From the NCBI GenBank assembly GCA_963764955.1, contig CAVXVE010000004.1, forward strand, positions 124,001 through 188,000: DNA of 64,000 nt, read 5' to 3'. The position numbers and the translations under genes are program-made. The notes below the pieces were generated by a model, which had not been told where the DNA came from, searched no databases, and worked only from the letters and a program-made list of their open reading frames with translations. Source of the DNA: Roseiarcus sp963764955. Lineage in GTDB: Bacteria > Pseudomonadota > Alphaproteobacteria > Rhizobiales > Beijerinckiaceae. Below are positions 34,916 through 45,889 of the stretch, piece by piece (position 1 is the first letter of the stretch; each line of letters opens with the position of its first letter).

Positions 34916-36424
34916 ATGAGGATTGTTGTGCCGCAGCGCGCTGGCGCGTGGTCGCTCGCGCGCCCCGTATCATTGCGCCCGGCGCTGAACGGATATGCGG
35001 GGGGAGGTTCGGCTGCCCTGCGCGCGGCGCCGCTTCTCGCCGCGTTTCTCCTTTGGGGATGCGCGCCGGTCGGTCCAAACTTCGAGCGCCCGGCGGCGAT
35101 CGTGTCGCCGCAGTTCAAGGAGATCAGGGGCTGGAAGATCGCCACACCCCGCGCAAACGAGGCGAAAGGCGACTGGTGGTCCGTCTTTCATGATCCGGAA
35201 CTTGATCAGCTCGAGCGGGTCGTCGCGGTGTCCAACCAGACGATAAAGTCGGACGAGGCCAATTATCGTCAGGCGCTGGCGCTGATCAACGAGGCGCGCG
35301 CTGGGCTCTTTCCCACAGTCGAGGGCACTGGATCCGCGACGCGCTCTTCGCCCTCGCAGACGAATCTGACCGCGGAAGCCTCCGGGAGCTGGACGCTCGA
35401 CGTCTGGGGCCAGGTCAGGCGCGAGGTCGAGGCGCAGCAAGCGGTCGCGCAAGCGAGCGCCGCCAATCTCGCCAACGCGCTGCTCGCCGCGCAATCGGCG
35501 CTCGCGCTCGCCTATGTGACGCTTCGGCAGGCCAATTCGCTCGAGGACCTGCTCAACAGGACCGTCACCGAATTCGAGCATTCACTGACCATCACGCAGA
35601 ACCAGTACAAAGCCGGGACGGCGGCGAAGTCCGACGTCCTCACCGCGCAGACGCAAGTGCTCAACGCCCAGGCGCAGCTGATCGCGGCAGGAGTGGCGCG
35701 AACCCAGAGCGAACACGCGATCGCGGTGCTGATGGGCCGGCCCCCCGCGGGCCTGTCGATCCCGCATGGAAGCTTGCAGACCCGCGTTCCCTCGGTCCCG
35801 GTCGGTCTGCCCTCATCGCTACTGGAGCGCCGGCCTGACGTCGCAGCGGCGGAACAGACGATGCGTCAGGCGAACGCTCAGATCGGCGTCGAGTTCGCCG
35901 GCTATTTTCCAGCCGTGTCGCTCTCCGGCCTTGTCGGTTACTCCGGCAATCCGTTCAGCGCCGAGTTCGGCCCAAACAACCCCGTCTGGTCGTTCGGCGC
36001 GTCGCTCGCGCAGCCACTGTTCAATGGCGGCCTGACCACGGCCCAGGTCGAGGCGGCGCGCCAGACCTATCAGGCGGACGTCGGGACCTATCGCGCGGCG
36101 GTGCTCAATGCGATCCAGCAGGTGGAGGATGCGCTTTCGGGGATTCGCATCTTCTCGCGCGAGATCAAAGTGCAGGCCGAAAACGTGCGAATTTCCCGCC
36201 AGGCGACGCAGATCACGCTCAACGAATATCAGGCCGGCACTCAGGCCTTCACCGCGGTCATTGTGGCGGAAACCCAGCAACTGACGGCCGAAGAAGCTCT
36301 TCTGTCCACTCAGGCGCAGGTCCAGACGGCGGCGGTCGATCTCGTTGTCGCGCTCGGCGGCGGATGGAGCCAGTCGATGCTGCCGGACGTGAGGGCGCAG
36401 ACGTCGGCGGTTCCCCCGCATTGA
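34916..36424 (+). CDS. RND efflux outer-membrane lipoprotein of NodT/OprM family
   Basis: About 502 residues from the ATG at 34916; an ATG at 34892 is also in frame. A long leader ends at a lipobox 'AFLLWGCAPVGPNFERP', where the cysteine would be lipidated. The two TolC-like halves are seen in 'DWWSVFHDPELDQLERVV', 'EASGSWTLDVWGQVRREVEA', 'LPSSLLERRPDVAAAEQTM' and 'FGASLAQPLFNGGLTTAQVE'. Such proteins form the trimeric outer-membrane duct of tripartite pumps. No RND pump or membrane-fusion gene is adjacent; the upstream genes have been deleted or decayed, so it may be an orphan. Confidence 0.92.
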   Translation: MRIVVPQRAGAWSLARPVSLRPALNGYAGGGSAALRAAPLLAAFLLWGCAPVGPNFERPAAIVSPQFKEIRGWKIATPRANEAKGDWWSVFHDPELDQLERVVAVSNQTIKSDEANYRQALALINEARAGLFPTVEGTGSATRSSPSQTNLTAEASGSWTLDVWGQVRREVEAQQAVAQASAANLANALLAAQSALALAYVTLRQANSLEDLLNRTVTEFEHSLTITQNQYKAGTAAKSDVLTAQTQVLNAQAQLIAAGVARTQSEHAIAVLMGRPPAGLSIPHGSLQTRVPSVPVGLPSSLLERRPDVAAAEQTMRQANAQIGVEFAGYFPAVSLSGLVGYSGNPFSAEFGPNNPVWSFGASLAQPLFNGGLTTAQVEAARQTYQADVGTYRAAVLNAIQQVEDALSGIRIFSREIKVQAENVRISRQATQITLNEYQAGTQAFTAVIVAETQQLTAEEALLSTQAQVQTAAVDLVVALGGGWSQSMLPDVRAQTSAVPPH

Positions 36425-36561
36425 GGACGAGGCGGCGGCCGCGCGATTGACAGGCGGCGGGCCAGGGGGCGAGAGTCCTTGAGGGGCGGGGCCGGGAGAA
36501 TCATCAAAAGCCTGGGTCCATGCCTTCGTTGTCGCCGTTCAAGGGCGAGAGGGAGGTAGTG

Positions 36562-36963
36562 GTGATCAAAACGGTTCGGATGGTCTTGACGACGCTGGCC
36601 GCGTCGGCGGCTCTGGTCGGCTGCATGACGGTCGGCGGGATGCAAGAAAAAGAGGGGCAGCTCGCGGCGGCGGGCTTTACCCGGCAGCAGGCCGATACGC
36701 CGCAGAAGATGGCCAAGCTTCAGGCGCTGCCGCAAAACTCGTTTGTCTTTGCGCAGCGTAAACACGGCGCCGTCTACATCTATGCGGACGCGGCGGGCTG
36801 CGGCTGCGCGTTCATCGGCAACGCCGCCGCCTTTCAGCAGTACCAGCAGGTTCACGCCGCCAACAACATCGCGCAGATGCAAGAGACGACAGCGATGCTG
36901 AACCAGGAGGCGGCGATGGACTGGGGCGGCGTGTGGGGCCCCTACGCACCCGGCTGGTACTGA
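36562..36963 (+). CDS. Small lipoprotein
   Basis: About 133 residues starting at a GTG (36562, with GGGAGG upstream); ATG starts at 36520 and 36580 are in frame. The signal peptide ends in a lipobox 'AASAALVGC'. The mature part contains 'QNSFVFAQRKHGAVYIYADA' and a double-Cys 'AGCGCAFIGN', then a Gln-rich helix. The 'vyvyad...CgClyvG' pattern is common in uncharacterised alphaproteobacterial lipoproteins. It probably sits in the outer membrane. Confidence 0.75.
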   Translation: MIKTVRMVLTTLAASAALVGCMTVGGMQEKEGQLAAAGFTRQQADTPQKMAKLQALPQNSFVFAQRKHGAVYIYADAAGCGCAFIGNAAAFQQYQQVHAANNIAQMQETTAMLNQEAAMDWGGVWGPYAPGWY

Positions 36964-37385
36964 TAGATTCGCGCCGTTCGCTCCCGCTCTGCGCCAGCTC
37001 TAAGAGCGGATGGCCGACGCCGGCGAAGCGGTCGCGACCGCTGACTTCGAGGAGAGCCAGGGTCGGACCCGTCTCACGCTGCGCCGGCTCTTTCCGAGCA
37101 GGCCAAGCGCTGGAAGGGGCGCTCGCGTCGGCATGGAAGCGGGAATGCGGGTGACGCTCGATCAGCTCGACCCGCTGGTCTGCGCTGAACGGGTATCGGC
37201 GCGCCCAGCCCTCGCGGCGTTATTACCCTCAGCCCTTGTCAAACGGACTCGAGCGCGGCTCGCGAAAAAAGTGGACGCCGGTTTTTCGTGGATCAAAGCG
37301 CGAAATCAAAGAAGCATAGAGGGCTTGGCGATTCGACCGAAACGCCAAGCGCTCCAGGCTCGATTTCAGAGTGAGGCGGGCCTGA
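36964..37385. other. Intergenic region without supported gene
   Basis: About 420 bp between the lipoprotein and a convergent outer-membrane protein gene. An open plus-strand frame at 37010-37402 reads as arginine-rich non-protein sequence. No clear terminator or repeat. Confidence 0.4.
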
Positions 37386-38288
37386 TCAAAAAGCCCTGTT
37401 GATCGTGAGGGCCACGCGCTGCGTCTCCGCCCTCCAGGCGGAATTGCCGACCAATGTTCCCACGCTTGTCGAACTCATATCGACAAACGGGCTCGCGAAT
37501 TTCGCGGTGTGGCCCGCCGTTGCGGCGTAAGTGTAGTTCAGATCGAGAAACCAGTTTGGGGTCAGAAAGTAGGTGACGCCGACCACAGCCGCGCCGCCGA
37601 CGAGCCAGCTCGAGCTCGAAAAATTCTGGGGCGCGCCGGATTGATCCACAATCGCGCCATCGACAAAGGCAAAGCCGACGAGGCCGTTCAACCGGGTCCG
37701 GGTTTGCGAGAGCGTCGGACCGCCTCCGGCGTAGACGTAGCTCTGACCGAAAGCGCGGCCAAGGAACGGGATGAGATCGATCTCCTGCAAAACACTCGTC
37801 TCAGCGGCGCGCACGTAAGCCGGGCCGCTGAAGGGCACGGGCGTCGGGTTCAGTATCGTGGTGTATGTCCCGAATTGCGGGATGATCGAGTTATAATTGG
37901 TCGAAGTCGCTCCCAGATAATTGTACGAGAGTTTCGCTCCCCATAGCCAGTCGCTCGCGCCGAAACGCTGGAAGTAGCCGCCCTGAAACGACGGCGCGAA
38001 GGCGAACCTGTCCTCCATGTGAATATTGGTCGGCCCCTGGGCGCTTCCCGAGGCCGACAGCACGCCATCCGTGTAGACGTTCGAAGTTCCGATCGCATAG
38101 ACGTGCTGGTGGCCGAAGTTGGTCCAGTTGGCGCTTGCGCCAAGGCCGAGGAAGAAGGCGCTGTTCGGCACAGTCGATCCGGTCGGCATTGCCGGCGTGG
38201 GCAGGGTGGGCTGGGACAGATCCGCCGCGTCGGCTGACGCGGTCGCGAGCGTTAAGAGTGCGGTGAGCGCAACGAATCGGTGTTTCAT
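37386..38288 (-). CDS. Outer-membrane beta-barrel protein
   Basis: 300 residues with a signal peptide (cleavage near 'SADAADL'). The rest is rich in alternating aromatic/polar strands ('FFLGLGASANWTNFG', 'SFQGGYFQRFG', 'WLWGAKLSYNYLG', 'NWFLDLNYTYAATAG') and ends in Phe ('RVALTINRAF'), as expected for BamA-dependent barrels. It resembles the OmpW/Omp25-like small barrels seen in rhizobia-type bacteria. The substrate is unknown. A related but distinct barrel is at 55962. Confidence 0.82.
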   Translation of the reverse strand: MKHRFVALTALLTLATASADAADLSQPTLPTPAMPTGSTVPNSAFFLGLGASANWTNFGHQHVYAIGTSNVYTDGVLSASGSAQGPTNIHMEDRFAFAPSFQGGYFQRFGASDWLWGAKLSYNYLGATSTNYNSIIPQFGTYTTILNPTPVPFSGPAYVRAAETSVLQEIDLIPFLGRAFGQSYVYAGGGPTLSQTRTRLNGLVGFAFVDGAIVDQSGAPQNFSSSSWLVGGAAVVGVTYFLTPNWFLDLNYTYAATAGHTAKFASPFVDMSSTSVGTLVGNSAWRAETQRVALTINRAF

Positions 38289-38585
38289 CTGGGCTCCTGC
38301 CCGTCAGTTTGTCACCGACCTTCATGGAACGCTCGCTGACAAATTTGTGTCCCCAAAGAAAGGCAGCTTTCGTTTCGTTTCCTTGAATTTACCGAGATTC
38401 CGTCAGGCGCGACCCAATCGCAGTCCGCAGAAAGCGAAGCGATCACCGGCGGACGCTCGGGCGCCCGAGACGAAGGTTCGAACAGAATGCCTGCTCGGTC
38501 GCCAAAAGATCCAAGCCGATTCGCGACGGGTCGCGTCTTGTCGCCGCAGTCTGCGCCGAGGCCGGGGTCGCGACGAGAATTCCGC

Positions 38586-39668
38586 TCAGCCGGACCAGCG
38601 CGTCCCGCGGAGATCCTTCCAGGGACCGCCATCCGCATAGCGCTCCGGATAAAGGGCCTTCGAACGCGGGTCTTCCGCTGTATCGAGCTGGAGCACCATC
38701 CACTTCGGGTACGGAACGCCAGGATCCGAGGCTTCGTCCAATAGCCGAACGTCTTCGTCCGAGAGCCGAAGGTCTACGGCGCCGATGTTGTCTTCCAGTT
38801 GCTCAGCCGTCCGGGCCGCCACGATCACACTGCTGACCGCAGGCCGGCCCAGCACCCACGACACCGCGGCGCGGGCCGGACTTACGTTATGCCGCGCGGC
38901 CACCTGCTTTAGCGTGTCCACGACGCGGTAGCCTAAATCCTTATCAAACGGCACAAACGAGCCTGCCTCCGCGAACCGTGTGCCGGCAGGGGCAGGGTTG
39001 GCGCGGCTGTACTTACCCGCGAGGAAGCCGCCGGCAAGCGAACTCCAAACCAGGATACCGATGTTGTGATACTCGGCGAATGACTGGAACTCATATTCAA
39101 GGCCTCGGCCGACGAGGCTGTAATACATCTGCGCAGTAACGAATTTCTCCAATCCCATGCGCTCCTGCAGCATCACCGCGGTGGCCGCCTGCCATGACAT
39201 GTAGTTGGAAAGCCCGATATAGCGGACCTTTCCCTGGCGCACGACGTCGTCAAGCGTCCGTACTGTCTCCTCGAGAGGCGTGTTGCTGTCCCATCCATGC
39301 ACTTGATAGAGGTCGATGTAATCGGTCTGCAGCCGTTGGAGACTGGCCTCCACTTCGCGCATGATGTTGACCCGCGTGGCGCCGCTCCGATTGAGATTGT
39401 CGCTCATGGGAAGCCGGACCTTGGTAGCCAGGACGATCTCCGTCCTCACGCCTTTCAAGGCATTGCCGACCAGAGTTTCGCTCTCCCCGAGGCTGTACAC
39501 GTCCGCCGTGTCAATGAAGTTGATGCCCTTATCCAGGGCTAGCTTCACCATTCGCGTGGTGTCCTCCTGGCCGAGGTTGCCCATGTTCATCTTGCCGCCG
39601 AACTGCATCGTGCCAAGCGCCACTTCGCTCACGATGAGGCCGGTATTCCCTAGTTTTCTATGCTTCAT
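38586..39668 (-). CDS. Aldo/keto reductase
   Basis: 360 residues from the ATG at 39668, chosen because the family N-terminus 'MKHRKLGNTGLIVSEVALGT' begins there and a GGGAG precedes it. The catalytic tetrad is visible: Asp and Tyr in 'FIDTADVYSLGESE', Lys in 'VLATKVRLP', His in 'LYQVHGWD'. NADPH-binding residues lie in the C-terminal 'SWVLGRPAVSSVIVAARTAE'. The TIM-barrel family reduces aldehydes and ketones in the cytoplasm; the exact substrate cannot be assigned. Confidence 0.9.
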   Translation of the reverse strand: MKHRKLGNTGLIVSEVALGTMQFGGKMNMGNLGQEDTTRMVKLALDKGINFIDTADVYSLGESETLVGNALKGVRTEIVLATKVRLPMSDNLNRSGATRVNIMREVEASLQRLQTDYIDLYQVHGWDSNTPLEETVRTLDDVVRQGKVRYIGLSNYMSWQAATAVMLQERMGLEKFVTAQMYYSLVGRGLEYEFQSFAEYHNIGILVWSSLAGGFLAGKYSRANPAPAGTRFAEAGSFVPFDKDLGYRVVDTLKQVAARHNVSPARAAVSWVLGRPAVSSVIVAARTAEQLEDNIGAVDLRLSDEDVRLLDEASDPGVPYPKWMVLQLDTAEDPRSKALYPERYADGGPWKDLRGTRWSG

Positions 39669-39795
39669 CTCCCACACTCCTCGCGGTCGCTTCAGGAGGC
39701 GAGTTCGACTCGGCCTGTCAGAATTGGGGTCTGACGGAATGGCCGGTTGACGCGCCCAAATCCGGTCGTCTCCATGCACATCAGGTTTTGTCCCC

Positions 39796-41028
39796 CTACA
39801 CTCCGAGCCCGTCAAAGGGAATGACGCGGCATGCCTCTCCAGCCTTCGCCGACGGCGCGTGCGGCGCACGCACGATGAGGCCGTCGGCGCGCGCCATCGT
39901 CTTCACCAGCGAGGAATCCTGGTCCGCAACCGGGGTCGCGAGGAGAACGCCTTCGCCGTCACGGCTCAGGTGTAGCGCGCATATAGTCCTGGCGGACGCC
40001 ATTCGCCCGCAGGTCGACGGCGAGGCGGGCGGGCTGGCTGGGATCGGCGCCCGCGCCGGGCTCGCCGTGCAAGGCGCGCAGGAGCGGGCGCAGGAACAGG
40101 ATCGCGCAGACCACCGACGACGTCGGATTGCCAGGCAGGCCCAGGACGCGCAGGGGCCCGAGGTTCCCATGCATCAGCGGCTTGCCGGGCCGCATGGCGA
40201 TGCGCCAGAAGCCGAGCTCCATTCCCGACGAGACGAGGGCCTGCTGCACCAGATCGTGGTCGCCGACCGACGCGCCGCCGAGCGTCACCAGCACGTCGAC
40301 CGTGTCGTCGCGCGCCTGGGCAACGGCGGCTTTCAGCGCGCCGAGCTCATCGACCGCGATGCCGAGGTCGATCGCGACGCCGCCGCACGCTTCGACGATT
40401 CCGGCCACGGCGAAATTGTTGGAGGCGATGATCTGCGCCGGGCCCAGCGCGCCGCCGGGCGCGACCAGTTCGTCGCCGGTCGCCAGGATCGCGACCCGGG
40501 CGCGCCGGCGCACGCCGAGCGCATTGTGATTGGCCGCTGCGGCAAGCGCGACGTCGCGGGGGGTGAGACGGCGGCCAGCCGAGAGCAGGGGCTCGCCGGC
40601 GCGGAAGTCCATGCCGGCCGGGCGGAGATTATCGCGCTCCGACGCGGGCGCCGAAAGGCGGATGCGCTCGCCCTCGCGCTCGACGTCCTCCTGAATAACG
40701 ATCGCGTCGGCGCCGTCCGGCATCGGCGCGCCGGTGAAGATGCGCACCGCCTCGCCGGGACCGACGGCGCCTGCGAATGCGCGTCCGGCGGCCGACTCGC
40801 CGATCACGTTCAGCGTCGCCGGCGGCGAGGCCGTGTCGGCGGCGCGCAGCGCGTAGCCGTCCATGGCGGAATTGGGAAACGGCGGCTGGGTGCGAAGCGC
40901 CTTAACGTTGCTAGCGAGCACCCGGCCGTAAGCCTTCTCAAGCGCTACGTTTTCCTCTCCAAGCGGCGTCTCGGCGGAAGCGAGCACACGTCTGAGCGCC
41001 TCCTCGACCGTGATCATCGGGCTTGGGC

Positions 41029-41032
<4 letters not shown>
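39796..41032 (-). pseudogene. moeA: Molybdopterin molybdenumtransferase MoeA (one frameshift)
   Basis: MoeA inserts molybdate into adenylated molybdopterin. The first 355 residues contain the family motifs 'QPPFPNSAMDGYALRAAD', 'VRIFTGAPMPDGADAIV', 'ILATGDELVAPG', 'SVGDHDLVQQAL' and 'MRPGKPLMHG', with 'GLPGNPTSSVVCAILFLRPL'. Near 39970 the frame ends early ('DYMRATPEP'), but the next frame supplies the proper domain IV ending 'HLSRDGEGVLLATPV' and 'SLVKTMARADGLIV', as if one base were inserted. The ATG overlaps the moaC stop (ATGA), so they form one operon. A molybdoenzyme is at 50190. Confidence 0.92.
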
Positions 41033-41550
<518 letters not shown>

Positions 41551-41736
41551 CGTCGGGGACGCCTCCGCTCAAGGCCTTCGCATGAGCGTTCTGTCGATCG
41601 GACGGTTCGTCCGGGCGCCCCTTCAAGCAAAATCCGCGCGCAGCGGCAACCGCGTTCGCGTCAATTGTCCGGCCGGACCGTTCCGTGTAAGGACGCTCGC
41701 CCGGCGCCGCGCGCGCCTTCAGCTTCCAGTGTGACG

Positions 41737-42883
41737 ATGACGCGCGAGCCGAAAATCGCCTACGTCCTGCTGCGCAACGCGCATTTCGGGCCGCGGCTTG
41801 CGGCCTCGGTCGAGCTTTGCGTCCGAGACCTCGTGCTGCACAGCCGGCATGCGCGCTCGACGCTCGTCGTTTGCCCGCCGGTGGACGGGCCTTTCGAGGG
41901 CGTCGAGATCGCGACGATTCCCGATCCAGGCGTTAGCGGCAATCTTGGGAAAGCCTGGGGCGTCGCGCGGCTTCTCAGGCGCCGCGGCGTCGACCTTGCG
42001 ATCGTCGAAAATCACCTGCCGGCGGCCGCGTTCATCGCGCTGGCCTCGGGGGCGCGGGTGATTTTGCACACCCACGCCTATGTGAAGGCGCCGTCGAGCG
42101 CGCTTGACGGGGCCGTGCGCGGGCAGGAGCTGCGCCGGCTTTCCGGCTTCGCCTTCGTCAGCGAATACGCCCTGGAACCGGTTCCGCGGCGATTTCCCTC
42201 ATCTGCGCGCGGTTCAGCGCGCGGTGCCCAACGGGCTCGACATGCGCGCCTGGTCGGCGACACAGCCAAAGGAGCGGTCGATCCTCTGTGTGGGCCGCGC
42301 CTTGCGAGGCAAGGGCCATCTCGAGGCGATGGCGGCGATCGTGCGCGCTCTGCCGTCGAGGCCTGAATGGACCGCGCGCTTCATGGTGTCCGACCCCGTG
42401 GCCGCGGACCGCGAGCCTGAGACCGTTCAGGCGCTTCGCGACGCGGCCAAAGCTTTCAACGGCCGGATCCGGGTCGATTCGAACGTGCCTTATGCCGAGG
42501 TCAAGGCGGCTTGGGAAAACGCCGCGGTCGGCATGGTGCTGACGACTGGCCCGGAGCCGTTCGGCCGCACGGCGCTCGAGGCGCTGGCCAGCGGCGCCGC
42601 GCTCATCACCTCGGGGCGGGGCGGCCTGGCCGAGATCTGCGGCCCATGCGCGGTCACGGTCGATCCGGGCGACGCGGATCGTCTCGCCGCCGCGCTCGGC
42701 CAACTCATGGATGAGCCCGAACGGCGGGCGGAGCTGGCGCGCGCGGGGCGCAAGCGCGTCGAGCAGCTTTTCGATATCCGAACGGTGGCGCGCCAGATGG
42801 ACGATTTCATCGAGGCTTGCCTCGGAGCTGGGCGCGGAGAAGCGGACGTGTTTGGCGCCAGAGGTCAGGCAGTCGTTCCGTAG
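41737..42883 (+). pseudogene. Family 4-type glycosyltransferase (one frameshift)
   Basis: Two frames join near 42180 into a GT-B glycosyltransferase of about 380 residues. The N-terminal acceptor half begins 'MTREPKIAYVLLRNAHFGPR' and includes 'AIVENHLPAAAFIAL' and 'HTHAYVK'. After 'FVSEYALE' the second frame gives 'RFRGDFPHLRAVQRAVPNGL', the donor-binding 'ILCVGRALRGKGHLEAMA', 'VGMVLTTGPEPFGRTALEAL' with the E-x7-E pattern, and 'ITSGRGGLAEI'. One inserted C explains the break. Such enzymes extend LPS or exopolysaccharide; no polysaccharide cluster is adjacent. Confidence 0.82.
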
Positions 42884-43030
42884 TCGCTGGCGGTCGCCTG
42901 CGATCGCCACGCGTCGCTTCGATCCGTCCGGATCCCCCGAGACCCGATTTCCTACCGCCGAAATGCGCGCTCGACGCAGTTGCCTTCCGAAGGCGCAGCG
43001 GATAACTGGCCTTTTCGGCTTGGGGGGCCC

Positions 43031-43802
43031 ATGAGTTCCTGAATCGTTCGCCGTTGCGGTCGGTCTCGCCGTTTTTGGCGGGGGCGTCATCGGCCTTATC
43101 CTTCAACGCCTCCTCCCCGAGACATTCACGACCGGCGGGCCCCGTGACATGATCGGCGCGGTCGTCGGCCTTCTGACCTTATTGTCGGCGCTGACAATGG
43201 GCCTTTTGATCTGGACCGCTTACGGCGTCTATGCCGGCCAGAACACCGCGATCCAGGCCCTTTCCGCCAAGGCTCTGCAACTTGATCTCGCGCTGGCCGA
43301 CTATGGGCCAGACGCCAATCCCCAACGCGCTCATTTGCGGCAGGCGGTCGGACGGGCCATCGATGAGGTCTGGGGGGACAGGGAAAGCGACAAGAATTTC
43401 GTTGCGGAGAACTTCGCCGCGGCGGTGCGCGGCCTTCGAAAGGAGGAGGGGGACCTGGCGAACCTCCATCCCGAGACCGACGCGCAGAAGCAGGCGCTCA
43501 CCCAGGCAAACGCAATTGTCGAGGCGATCGGTCAGGCGCGTCTGCAGATGTCCTTCGCGTTGAGCAATCCGGTTTCCTATCCGCTCATATTGATTGTGGT
43601 CGGATGGGCGATGGCTCTCTTTTGCGGCTTCGGGCTGATGTCCCGCGGCCATACGATGTCGGTCATCGCTGTGCTAGTCGGCGCCATCGCGGTTTCGACC
43701 TCGGTCTACATGATCCTCGACTTGAGCAGTCCCTATTCGGGAATCTTTCGCCCATCGACCGCGCCGCTTGAACAGGTGCTGGACGTCATGGGCAAGGAGT
43801 AA
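43031..43802 (+). CDS. DUF4239 (bestrophin-like) membrane protein, start region probably frameshifted
   Basis: The clear part, from 43149, reads 'DMIGAVVGLLTLLSALTMGL', 'LIWTAYGVYAGQNTAIQALS', 'LQLDLALADYG' and ends with two membrane helices and 'SPYSGIFRPSTAPLEQVL', all usual for DUF4239. The family normally has another membrane helix before this. Such a helix ('VAVGLAVFGGGVIGLIL') is encoded in frame upstream, but has no start codon; the ATG at 43031 would reach it if one frame change lay near 43037. About 255 residues would result. Function of the family is unknown. Confidence 0.72.
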
Positions 43803-43878
43803 GGCCAGTTCGCTGCGCCGCGCCGCAGTCTCTCGAATCTGCTTGCCTTTCGCTTGCGCCGGCGGGAAGTCTGGCCAG

Positions 43879-45126
43879 GTGACGTCCAGCCCGACAATTT
43901 CAAGGTTTAAGGCGCCTGCCGACGATTCCCCGCTGATCGCGTTCGGCGGCGCGCGATTCTGGCGGGTGAACTTCGCCCTGTTTCTCGGCAGCTTCGCGAC
44001 CTTCGCGATGCTCTATTGCGTCCAGCCGCTGATGCCGCTCTTCGCGCGCGCCTTTTCGATTTCTCCCGCCGCGGCGAGCCTGTCCCTGTCGGCGGCGACT
44101 GGCGTGCTGGCGGTCGCGATGGTCTTCGCCGGGACATTGTCGGACGCCGTGGGGCGCAAGACAATGATGACGGCGTCGCTGGCCGCAGCCGGGGCGGCGA
44201 CGCTCGCTGCCTCCTTTTCACCGAGCTGGACGGCCTTCGTCGCGCTTCGCGCGCTGACCGGCCTTGCGCTTTCCGGCGTTCCGGCGGTCGCGATGGCCTA
44301 TCTCGTCGAGGAGATGGATCGTTCGGCGATCGGACTGGCGATGGGTCTCTATATCGCCGGCAATACGCTGGGGGGCATGGGCGGGCGCCTGGCGAGCGCC
44401 GGGATCGCTGACTTCGGCGGCTGGCGGGGCGCCGTCGGCGTTGTCGGGCTCATTTCGCTTGGCTGCGCTTCAATGTTCGTCTTCGCGCTGCCGAAGGAGC
44501 GGCGGGCGCCGGCGAAGGCGCGAACGACCGCGCTTCTTCCGGCGATCGCCACGCATTGCAGCGATCCGGGACTGAGATACCTGTTCGCGATGGGCTTTCT
44601 GTTGATGGGCGCCTTCGTCGCCACATACAACTACATCGGCTTTCGCCTGGAGGCGCCGCCTTTTTCGCTGAGCCCTGCGCTGATCGGCTTCGTCTATTGC
44701 ATCTATCTCGTCGGCGTAGTCAGTTCGACCGTGACCGGCGAGCTGGCCGGGCGCTACGGCCGGCGCCGCGTCATCGGCTTCGCCATCGCGTTCATGCCGA
44801 TCGGCGTCGTCCTGACCTTGCCCGACAATCTGTGGCTCGTCATCCTCGGCGTCGGCGTTGTGACGGTCGGTTTCTTTGGCGGCCATTCGATCGCCTCGAG
44901 CTGGGTCGGCCTGCGCGCCGAAACGGGGAAGGCGCAGGCGAGCGCGCTTTACCTGTTCTTCTACTACGCAGGCTCGAGTCTCGCGGGCTTGATTGGGGGC
45001 TGGGTCTTCTCGCTCGCCGCGTGGCCGGGTGAGGCCGTCTTTGTCGGCGCGCTGTCCGTGCTCGCGCTTGTCATCGCCATGAAGCTCACGCGCGTCGCCC
45101 CGCCGGCGCATCTTCGCGCTTCTTAA
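43879..45126 (+). CDS. MFS transporter, YnfM/arabinose-efflux type
   Basis: A 12-helix major facilitator protein of about 415 residues. The start is likely the GTG at 43879; an upstream frame to 43768 overlaps the previous gene and is unlike protein. Signatures: first helix 'FALFLGSFATFAMLYCVQPL', the inter-helix 2-3 loop 'GTLSDAVGRKTMM', and 'GELAGRYGRRRVIG' at the second pseudo-repeat. The C-terminal 'SIASSWVGLRAETGKAQASAL' with 'FFYYAGSSLAG' is characteristic of YnfM-like putative drug or sugar exporters. It lies 17 bp before recO in the same direction. Confidence 0.88.
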   Translation: MTSSPTISRFKAPADDSPLIAFGGARFWRVNFALFLGSFATFAMLYCVQPLMPLFARAFSISPAAASLSLSAATGVLAVAMVFAGTLSDAVGRKTMMTASLAAAGAATLAASFSPSWTAFVALRALTGLALSGVPAVAMAYLVEEMDRSAIGLAMGLYIAGNTLGGMGGRLASAGIADFGGWRGAVGVVGLISLGCASMFVFALPKERRAPAKARTTALLPAIATHCSDPGLRYLFAMGFLLMGAFVATYNYIGFRLEAPPFSLSPALIGFVYCIYLVGVVSSTVTGELAGRYGRRRVIGFAIAFMPIGVVLTLPDNLWLVILGVGVVTVGFFGGHSIASSWVGLRAETGKAQASALYLFFYYAGSSLAGLIGGWVFSLAAWPGEAVFVGALSVLALVIAMKLTRVAPPAHLRAS

Positions 45127-45143
45127 AAGAGAAGGCGCCGGGC

Positions 45144-45878
45144 ATGGAATGGCGCGACGAGGGGCTGATCATCGGCGCCCGCAAGCACGGCGAGGCCTCG
45201 ACCATCGTCGAGGCGATGACCCGCGCGCATGGGCGCCATCTCGGCCTTGTGCGCGGCGGAAGGTCGGCGCGGCTCCGGGCGACACTCCAGCCCGGCAATA
45301 CGATCGGGCTCGTCTGGCGCGCCCGGCTCGACGAGCATCTGGGCTCATTCGCCGTCGAGCCGCTTGCGCTGCGCGCCGGCAGGCTGATGGAAAGCCCGCT
45401 GGCGCTGGCCGGAATCAACTATCTCGCTGCGCTCCTGCGGGTCCTGCCCGAGCGCGATCCGCACGAGGGCGTGTACGAGGCGGCGAGCCTCATCGCCGAG
45501 GCGCTCGACGACAGCGCGCTCGCGCCGACGCTCATCGCCCGGTTCGAGGCGCAGATCCTGGCCGAGTGCGGGTTCCAGCTCGATCTCTCCCGCTGCGCCG
45601 CGACCGGCGCGACCGATCGCCTCGTCTATGTCTCGCCCAAATCCGGTCGGGCGGTGAGCGCCGAAGCTGGGGCGCCGTGGCGCGACCGGCTGCTTCCATT
45701 GCCCGCGTTCCTGCGCGAGGGCGCGCCGCCCGACGCGAGGCCTGGCGCGCATGAGATCGCCGACGCCTTCCGGCTGACCGGCTTCTTTCTCGCGCGCGAC
45801 CTGTTCGCGCTGCGGGGCGAGCCCTTGCCGGACTCGCGCGCCGCCTTCCTCAAGGCGGCGGCACAGGGCACGCGGTAG
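45144..45878 (+). CDS. recO: DNA repair protein RecO
   Basis: RecO loads RecA on SSB-coated single-stranded DNA in the RecFOR pathway. The 244-residue protein starts 'MEWRDEGLIIGARKHGEAST', the expected OB-fold N-terminus, followed by 'GRHLGLVRGGRSARLRATLQ' and the basic 'PGNTIGLVW'. The C-terminal helical domain has 'RFEAQILAECGFQLDLSRC' with cysteines at the place of the zinc site of other RecO proteins. It probably shares a transcript with the MFS gene upstream. Confidence 0.95.
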   Translation: MEWRDEGLIIGARKHGEASTIVEAMTRAHGRHLGLVRGGRSARLRATLQPGNTIGLVWRARLDEHLGSFAVEPLALRAGRLMESPLALAGINYLAALLRVLPERDPHEGVYEAASLIAEALDDSALAPTLIARFEAQILAECGFQLDLSRCAATGATDRLVYVSPKSGRAVSAEAGAPWRDRLLPLPAFLREGAPPDARPGAHEIADAFRLTGFFLARDLFALRGEPLPDSRAAFLKAAAQGTR

Positions 45879-45889
45879 CGTTCGTCATC